Source of the DNA: Coccinella septempunctata
Taxonomy: Eukaryota > Arthropoda > Insecta > Coleoptera > Coccinellidae
Assembly: GCF_907165205.1 (NCBI RefSeq)
Contig: NC_058196.1
Location: 24,160,501-24,224,500 of the forward strand
Direction: 5' to 3'
Length of the DNA: 64,000 nucleotides
This document shows positions 58,425 to 64,000 of this stretch, piece by piece (within the stretch, counting starts at the first letter, position 1; each line of letters starts with the position of its first letter). Position numbers and translations under genes: made by a program. Under the pieces are notes generated by a model. That model was given only the letters and a program-made list of their open reading frames with translations. It had not been told where the DNA came from and searched no databases.

Positions 58425-59035
58425 CTTGGAGTTTCCAATTGAACAACATAGCACGATGTGCAATCGTAGGTATGAGATGAGAATCTAACATCAGCTGTCA
58501 TCATCATCATTTCCTATAGGTGTTCTTGCATAGGCCGGCATAGGGTATAGGGAAATGGATGTGAATTTCTTGACACCCTTGGGTGAAAATTTGTGACACA
58601 TAATGGTTTTCGATAAATAAGTTATCTAACCACGAAAGTTGAGATTTCGTTTTTTATCCGAGTGAAATATCTTGGTGTTATTTCATCCAAATTACTGAAT
58701 TATATACAGTCACCTGCGCATACGCCATTTTGTAACCAATTTCCTCAAAAATGTGACTAGATATTTTAAATTCCCGTGATGAATTGAAGAGGAGTATGTT
58801 GAGATAAATATATGAAATATTCCATTGAAGAGCAGCGTAAAAGAAAAACTGAAATGGAAATGTTATTGAATTAAAACTCGAAACTGAGTCTACAATTCAA
58901 ATCTCCAGCGAGCAGATGAAGAATAAGTCACAATTTTTCTCATTTTCTGAATCACCTAATTTACTTCGCACAAGTCCCAGCTACCCTAAACTTTCGAACC
59001 TTGTAGACACTCATAATTCGTCAGGTAACTAAGGG
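58425..59035. other. No gene recognised
   Basis: AT-rich spacer with no supported feature. Confidence 0.35.
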
Positions 59036-59039
59036 TGTT

Positions 59040-59500
59040 TCACTACCCACCTCCAGTTGGAACGATGGAAAGTTCAAAAAGCCGATTTGGAAAGAATAAT
59101 TGCCGGTACAACAGGAGAACTCCGAGAAAAGTTCTAGAACTCGTCATTACGTTTCTAGAATATGGCAGAACTCGGAAGTGGATGATTTAAAACAGACGCC
59201 TGTCCATTCAATCATTTCGAAATTAATAAGTTCAATGTAGAAGAAGATAATACGACACGTTCCCCCGGCAGACCGTTGAAAGTTTCCAATTTATGTGTCG
59301 AAGAGGAAAATGACGTGCGTGTGAAGTTTTGAACGTTGGTGCTCATCTGAATCAACAATCTTTGTAATCTTTATAACGACAAAGGTTACAAAGATTTTAT
59401 TGATTCTGGTCAGAATCGATCTAGGCGTTTTCGACATGTTTGGATTTTCGGGGATTACTTCACAGTGCGCCACCTGGAGTCAATTTTTGTAACTAGAATT
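59040..59500 (+). mobile_element. Weak DDE-transposon remnant, possibly related to 47966-49198
   Basis: Around 59190-59320 the plus strand reads VHSIISKLISS and, after a frame change, EDNTTRSPGRPLKVSNLCVE. This is like the HTH-linker GRPxKV block at 48310. TTTTTGTAACTAGAA occurs here (59487) and at 48018, a possible shared terminus. No catalytic residues were seen. Confidence 0.3.
59357..59396. repeat. 16-bp hairpin with one mismatch
   Basis: AATCTTTGTAATCTTT and AAAGGTTACAAAGATT pair around an 8-nt loop. A looser GAATCAA/TTGATTC match extends outside. Confidence 0.8.
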
Positions 59501-59892
59501 GTTCGTTTAAGCGTTTAAGGAAACATTTAAATATTGGATGGGGTAGCCTGCGACTTTGCTATAGTTCATTATGCGGAGATGAGATTTCTTTATTTTCTTG
59601 TACCTTTTATTATCAACTGGGAATGATGACTCCTCCAGGTGATTTTTATAGCTAGATAGTTTGTAACAGCCGATAATTCCCTGGTGAATTCTGTACAAAA
59701 TTTTGGGAAGAATACGGAAGAGATAATTTTGTATGCAAGTGGAGAGTGAATTCTACCGAAAGTGTATATGTAACTGCAGATAATTCACGACGCATGAATT
59801 CACGTGTAAATTCTCTAGAGAATTCTAGGCTGTTGCAAACGGGCTTAAGAGAGAACTCTTCGTTTACATCGAGAAACCGGAAACCCCCACTA

Positions 59893-60793
59893 CGAGGATG
59901 TATTGATATCTAGTTAGCCTAGAGCAGTTCTATGCATAAAAAAATATTACCATAGCAACGAACAATAACTCATTAGAAGTGTCAGTGTGGAGTTTGAGGT
60001 CAAAAAAGTAAACCAGAGTTACGCATTAAATTAAAACAAAGTAGATGTCCACCGAAATTGTGAAAATCGAAAAATTGGAGTACTGAGCCATCAACAAGTA
60101 CCTGTATTTAACAGGGTTAAAAGGTAAGCAGATATGCTTAATACACTCGGTGAAAAATTGGACTGCAGGCTTCAAAAGAGGTGAATTTTCCATTGAAGAT
60201 GATGACCGATAGGAAGGCCAGTTTTTGTGTCAATCCCCGAAAATATCGATGAACTTCATGACAGGATTTTATCAGACCATAGAATTGGGCTGAAACGGAT
60301 ATCTGAAGAACTGAATATTTCATACGAACGCGTTCATCATATAATTCACGTCAATTTGGACATGAGAAAAATTGCTGCAAAATGGATCCCCAAATGTTTG
60401 AAAGTTGACCAAAAGCGTGCAAGGATGAGACTTGGGTACATTTCTACGATCCAGAAGCAAAGCAACAATCGATGGAATGGCGACCCTCTGGTTCTCCAAG
60501 TTCTAAGAAGTTTCGTGTCCAAAAATCTGCTGGAAAAGTTCTTGCTTCAGTTTTTTGGGATTGCCATGGAGTAATCATGATTGATTTTTTGGATTAGGGT
60601 AGAACAATAACCAGAGATTACAATTCGACATTACTGACCACTCTTCGGGAAAAAATTAAAAAGAAAAGACGCGGAAAGCTATCCAAAGGTGTTTTGTTTT
60701 TGCTGGACAATGACCCTGCACAAAAATCTCATGTTGCCATGCAAAAAATTCGTAATTTGGGGTTTGAATTACTAGAACACCCCCCTTACGAAA
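59893..60793 (+). mobile_element. Mariner element, copy 2, 3'-truncated
   Basis: The 5' end CGAGGATGTATTGATATCTA follows a TA. The next ~150 bp match the 5' end of mariner copy 1. The transposase reads MSTEIVKIEKLEY, a TGA, then AINKYLYL in several frames. The first acid block DETWVHFYDPEAKQQS is present after a ~70-bp deletion that removes the preceding ~24 codons. The second acid is in FLLDNDPAQKSHV. It stops at EHPPYE, before the third acid, and the 3' terminal repeat is missing. Dead copy. Confidence 0.9.
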
Positions 60794-60799
60794 ATGCTA

Positions 60800-61180
60800 T
60801 CATTTTTACGATAAGAAATCAGGAAACAATAAAATTTTCAAATGAAATTGTCTCTGTAATGCATTATTTTTGATGGTGATATTCGAATACTGTGAAAAGT
60901 TATGGCAGAAAATCAAAAAGGGTTGTCGATTTCACTTCTTTCCAGCTATGAGGGATGTGGGGGAAAATTAATTTCTGGTGCATCTCTATTCGAAGACTAT
61001 TCAGCAAAATTTCATCTGTTTATCTTGGTCCTACTTTATAAAAATTTTATGAATCCATAAGGAACCTAGTGGTTTGATATCAATATGCTCACACATTATT
61101 CAAATGAAATAATATTTATTACTGATTTATTACTGTTTCCCTGTATGAAACGATTTTCATTTTCAATAATATTTTTTTTG
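60800..61180. other. No gene recognised
   Basis: AT-rich spacer, in the putative intron upstream of the micro-exon. Confidence 0.35.
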
Positions 61181-61186
61181 TTTCAG

Positions 61187-61216
61187 TGAAAAAGGCTCAT
61201 TTCGTGGGAGCACAAG
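61187..61216 (+). CDS. Candidate 30-nt micro-exon of the signal-peptide gene
   Basis: TATTTTTTTTGTTTCAG directly precedes the segment and GTGAGTG directly follows it: a long pyrimidine tract with acceptor, and a near-consensus donor, 30 nt apart. The exon length is a multiple of three. In phase 1 it encodes (G)V-KKAHFVGAQ-(G), matching the phase-1 end of the exon at 49976. Being symmetric (1-1), it could be skipped without a frame change. No other frame-compatible exon was identified downstream in the window. No known family was recognised. Confidence 0.5.
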
Positions 61217-61219
61217 GTG

Positions 61220-62690
61220 AGTGTCAAATAATAATTTTTCCTGTTTAATTAAAGGCGAGTAGTATGAAAAGTAGAGAAAACTGTGTCTCGAAGTTCAATG
61301 AAAGTCGTCACACAAATGTATTTATTCATGACTAAAAATAGAAAATGAACAGGTCACTGGAATGCGATATTCTCGTCTGAAATACATAACATGAGGGTTC
61401 AATATTCGGGAGACATCGGCAATTTACTCCACTTGTATAGATTGCTTTCTGGAACTCCCATTAGATCTACCCACAGAGCGAATAGAAGGAACACAAAGAA
61501 CGTTATTTCAACAAATTTGGTTACTATGATAGTTGAAGCTAAGACATAGATCATGTTTTTTCAAAATAAAATAGGTACTCCGTTTATTCGAACATTTTTG
61601 AATTCAAATTCTAATTCGTTGTTGATTTTATGCATATTTCCTATATCTTTGACTTCTTTCGAGCTGTTCACCGTTTTTCGAAAACGCTCACATATGAAAG
61701 CTTTTCAGAAACTGTTAATTGCTCGAGAATATAATGCGAAGAGAATCGAATAGATAGATAGATAGCTGAGCAATATTATATTGTGCCATCGAGTTTTTTA
61801 TCAATTTCATTGAGGAAAAAAATCGATAATCTAATTTCATCCAAAGACCTTTAGTGCTCGTCAAAATTTTATTCTCTGGTATAAGAAACTTTGAGAGAAA
61901 CTGGTGCTTTGGATTTTGTAGCATCAATAATTTATAGCCACCGTACTTTAACCAGATGTATACGCCTCTTAAGATTGTGGGGTCATCAAATTAATGGTGC
62001 CTAATTTTTGCGGATACTTTATAATAATCCCATTATTATTTTCTCGATTTTTACACTGGTGTATTCAGTCATTTTTCGTGAGGGATATACTGTATTGACA
62101 TAAATCATGCCACAAAATAAAACATCCAAGCAGTTCGATACGAAACGAATGAACATTTTGAGAAGGAATTAATTTTTCATTTCCAGTTTAAAACTGGAGT
62201 TCAGTCATCACAATATGCAGTGTTTCTCTTGACTTCACGTTTTTTTTCGTGACTTCAGATAATTCACACACTATTCTGGTAGGATCTATTTCAACGATAA
62301 CTTCTAATTTCTCGGTATAGGTGGTTTTTGGTGAAACGTTTCATTTTGACCAGTTCTCCCTTATTAAAATAGATTGACCATTGAAACACCCCATGAATGA
62401 GCATTCCCATTTCACCCTATTCGAGCAAATCGAATAAATTCTATTCATCTGGAACCAAATGGACGAAAAGTTATATTTTTGGTCCGAAAAAATTCAAGCG
62501 TTCAAATGGTCCCTGGTCTAGAATATATACAACCCGATTCAACGGGTACAGAAGGATTCTGTGAATCAGAAATAGATGAAATGGGAGGAAAAACCTCGAA
62601 AAAAAATAAAACGTTTTTTTTTTGGTCCTTCGACCTACCCACCACTTCTCGTTGTTCTGTGACCGTGCTCGAATCGGATTATTGGACTAT
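61220..62690. other. No gene recognised
   Basis: AT-rich. A family-A-like terminal fragment (CGTTTCATTTTGACCAGTTC) lies near 62335. A (TAGA)n run is listed separately. Confidence 0.35.
61751..61765. repeat. Short (TAGA)n microsatellite
   Basis: About four tandem tetranucleotides. Confidence 0.8.
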
Positions 62691-63000
62691 ATAGACCGAA
62701 TTTGCATTCATTCCGTGGAAGGGACAAAAAAATCGGGCAGCAATTTGCCACGTCTTGTTTACGAGGAGGTTCGGGGTGTGGTTTGTGTGTGTGGGATTAA
62801 TTGTTTGCAGATTGGCGCATCCAGTTCGTCCTAGTCGATGTTTTTTCGAGTATCTATTAGCATCCGTCTCTCTGTCGTTGCGAGAGCTGAACAGCCAAAT
62901 CGTTTCATCCTGTTCGCAGGGCTTTCCATTCTTCTGTGAGGGGCGGTTTGAACAACTGGGCGTTTTAATTTGTATTTTGACAATTTTTCCCTGACACTGG
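62690..63000. promoter_or_regulatory. GC-richer patch, function unknown
   Basis: CpG content is locally raised, and two open frames overlap on the plus strand (62622-62834 and 62755-62994). No family was recognised. It may be an exon or an internal promoter. Confidence 0.25.
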
Positions 63001-63235
63001 TATATACAGCTTGTTACAGGTGATTATTTTTCTTTCACAGAAGGAACAACGGCTAAAAAAGTTGGAATAACCATTGATAAAATAAACTAAGTAGCAAATG
63101 AAATAGTACAGCTGAAAAATGGCCTAAGTTGCGATACCTGCCGGTCAACTTCTATACACATAGCTACCTCAAAGTGGATCTGTGTACATTTCTTCTCCAA
63201 CTACTCTAGCCTGGAGTCTGATACGTGTAAATCTT

Positions 63236-63506
63236 AGAGCATAAATACATGGAATGGACATTGACGTGCTCTGAATGTATTTGTTGTGGTATAAACATTC
63301 GATGCTTCTCTGTCTAGCGCGACACTAAGGCAGTGGCGTGAAATAAATAAATTTATATAGCTCCTACCTTTTTGTACGGAAAATTGACGTTACAATAGTG
63401 TCAGATTCAACTATCTCAATTGTGATTGGCGACACTAAGCAACTATCTCACTCCAGTCTTTGGACAACAACAAATGTTTATTGTCCATTCCATGTATCTA
63501 TGTTCC
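63236..63506. mobile_element. MITE, family E, copy 2 (~270 bp)
   Basis: GAGCATAAATACATGGAATG at the left and CCATTCCATGTATCTATGTT at the right are inverted repeats. The sequence follows copy 1 (54477-54740) with few differences, in the same orientation. Confidence 0.88.
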
Positions 63507-63509
63507 AAG

Positions 63510-64000
63510 GTGTAAATAGAGTGAGTTCGACGTCAATAAGTTAGCGAATCAATTAGATTCATAGAAATCTATATTCAGAGTGTACCATAGAGAATATATT
63601 TCATGGACAGCATAACACTACAAACTGGAATCTGATCTGGAATGCCAATAGAGGTGGTTACACTGGAAAACATCAAAAAAGTCCCCAAATCGTATTGGCA
63701 AATACATAGTGAAGTGAAGTTGCGGGGGATAGTTGAGACACCGAAGATATTAAAGAAACGTTTGGGATTTATTTTACATGAAAATTATTCCATGAGAAAA
63801 GTGGTTTCAAAGTGAGTGCACTGGACCTTAAGAATAATAACGTTTCAAGGATTCATCAGAGGGCTGTTTGCAACTTTTTCGTCGATATAAAAATTATTCT
63901 TGCCGTCGGTATGTCGTAGTATGGACTCACCATTATCCTCAAGAGTCTGAAGTGAGGTGAGTGGGCTGCAGCCCTGAACTCGTCAAATTCTGCTACAGTT
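63510..64000. other. No gene recognised
   Basis: Right edge of the window. AT-rich, with no supported feature. Confidence 0.35.

Noticed and set aside
63010..63090. Possible further exon after the acceptor-like TTTCTTTCACAG near 63040
   Set aside because: The frame needed by the micro-exon hits a stop after 16 codons, and the surrounding words look like a repeat terminus.
1..64000. tRNA, rRNA and CRISPR features
   Set aside because: No tRNA A/B box pairs with a cloverleaf, rRNA-like blocks, or regular repeat-spacer arrays were seen on either strand by eye.

Overview
The window is nuclear DNA of an insect. It is AT-rich and intron-bearing, with many transposon remnants. Two divergent ionotropic receptor genes, an insect-type VWA8 gene and two mariner copies fit a holometabolous insect. 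A beetle is plausible but cannot be shown from the sequence alone.

The genes are concentrated in the first 15 kb. On the minus strand lie an unrecognised 331-codon disordered-protein ORF (4371-5366) and the first five coding exons of the mitochondrial AAA protein VWA8 (6608-7627); the rest of VWA8 is not visible. Two chemosensory ionotropic receptors follow, converging tail to tail: IR-A on plus (9266-11400, two exons, 645 aa) and IR-B on minus (11934-14849, four exons, 657 aa). I rebuilt all splice junctions by eye from GT/AG signals and reading phase.

From 15 kb to 64 kb there are almost no recognisable protein genes. This stretch reads as intergenic or long-intron DNA filled with repeats. 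It holds two mariner copies (one full length, one truncated), a non-LTR retrotransposon with reverse transcriptase and a terminal zinc knuckle, a Penelope-like GIY-YIG endonuclease remnant, and Tc1-like remnants. It also holds at least seven non-autonomous repeat families: five inverted-repeat families present in two or more copies (here called A to E), one single long-TIR element (F) and one modular family built around a short TGTCAGATTA motif (G). A ~176-bp tandem repeat (H), a ~340-bp GTGGA pentamer satellite and several near-perfect short hairpins complete the picture.

One real gene appears to be threaded through the repeats. A signal-peptide exon (49898-49976, plus) ends in phase 1, and 11 kb downstream a 30-nt micro-exon with near-ideal splice sites (61187-61216) begins in the matching phase. 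Together they look like the 5' end of a secreted or membrane protein gene that runs out of the window to the right.
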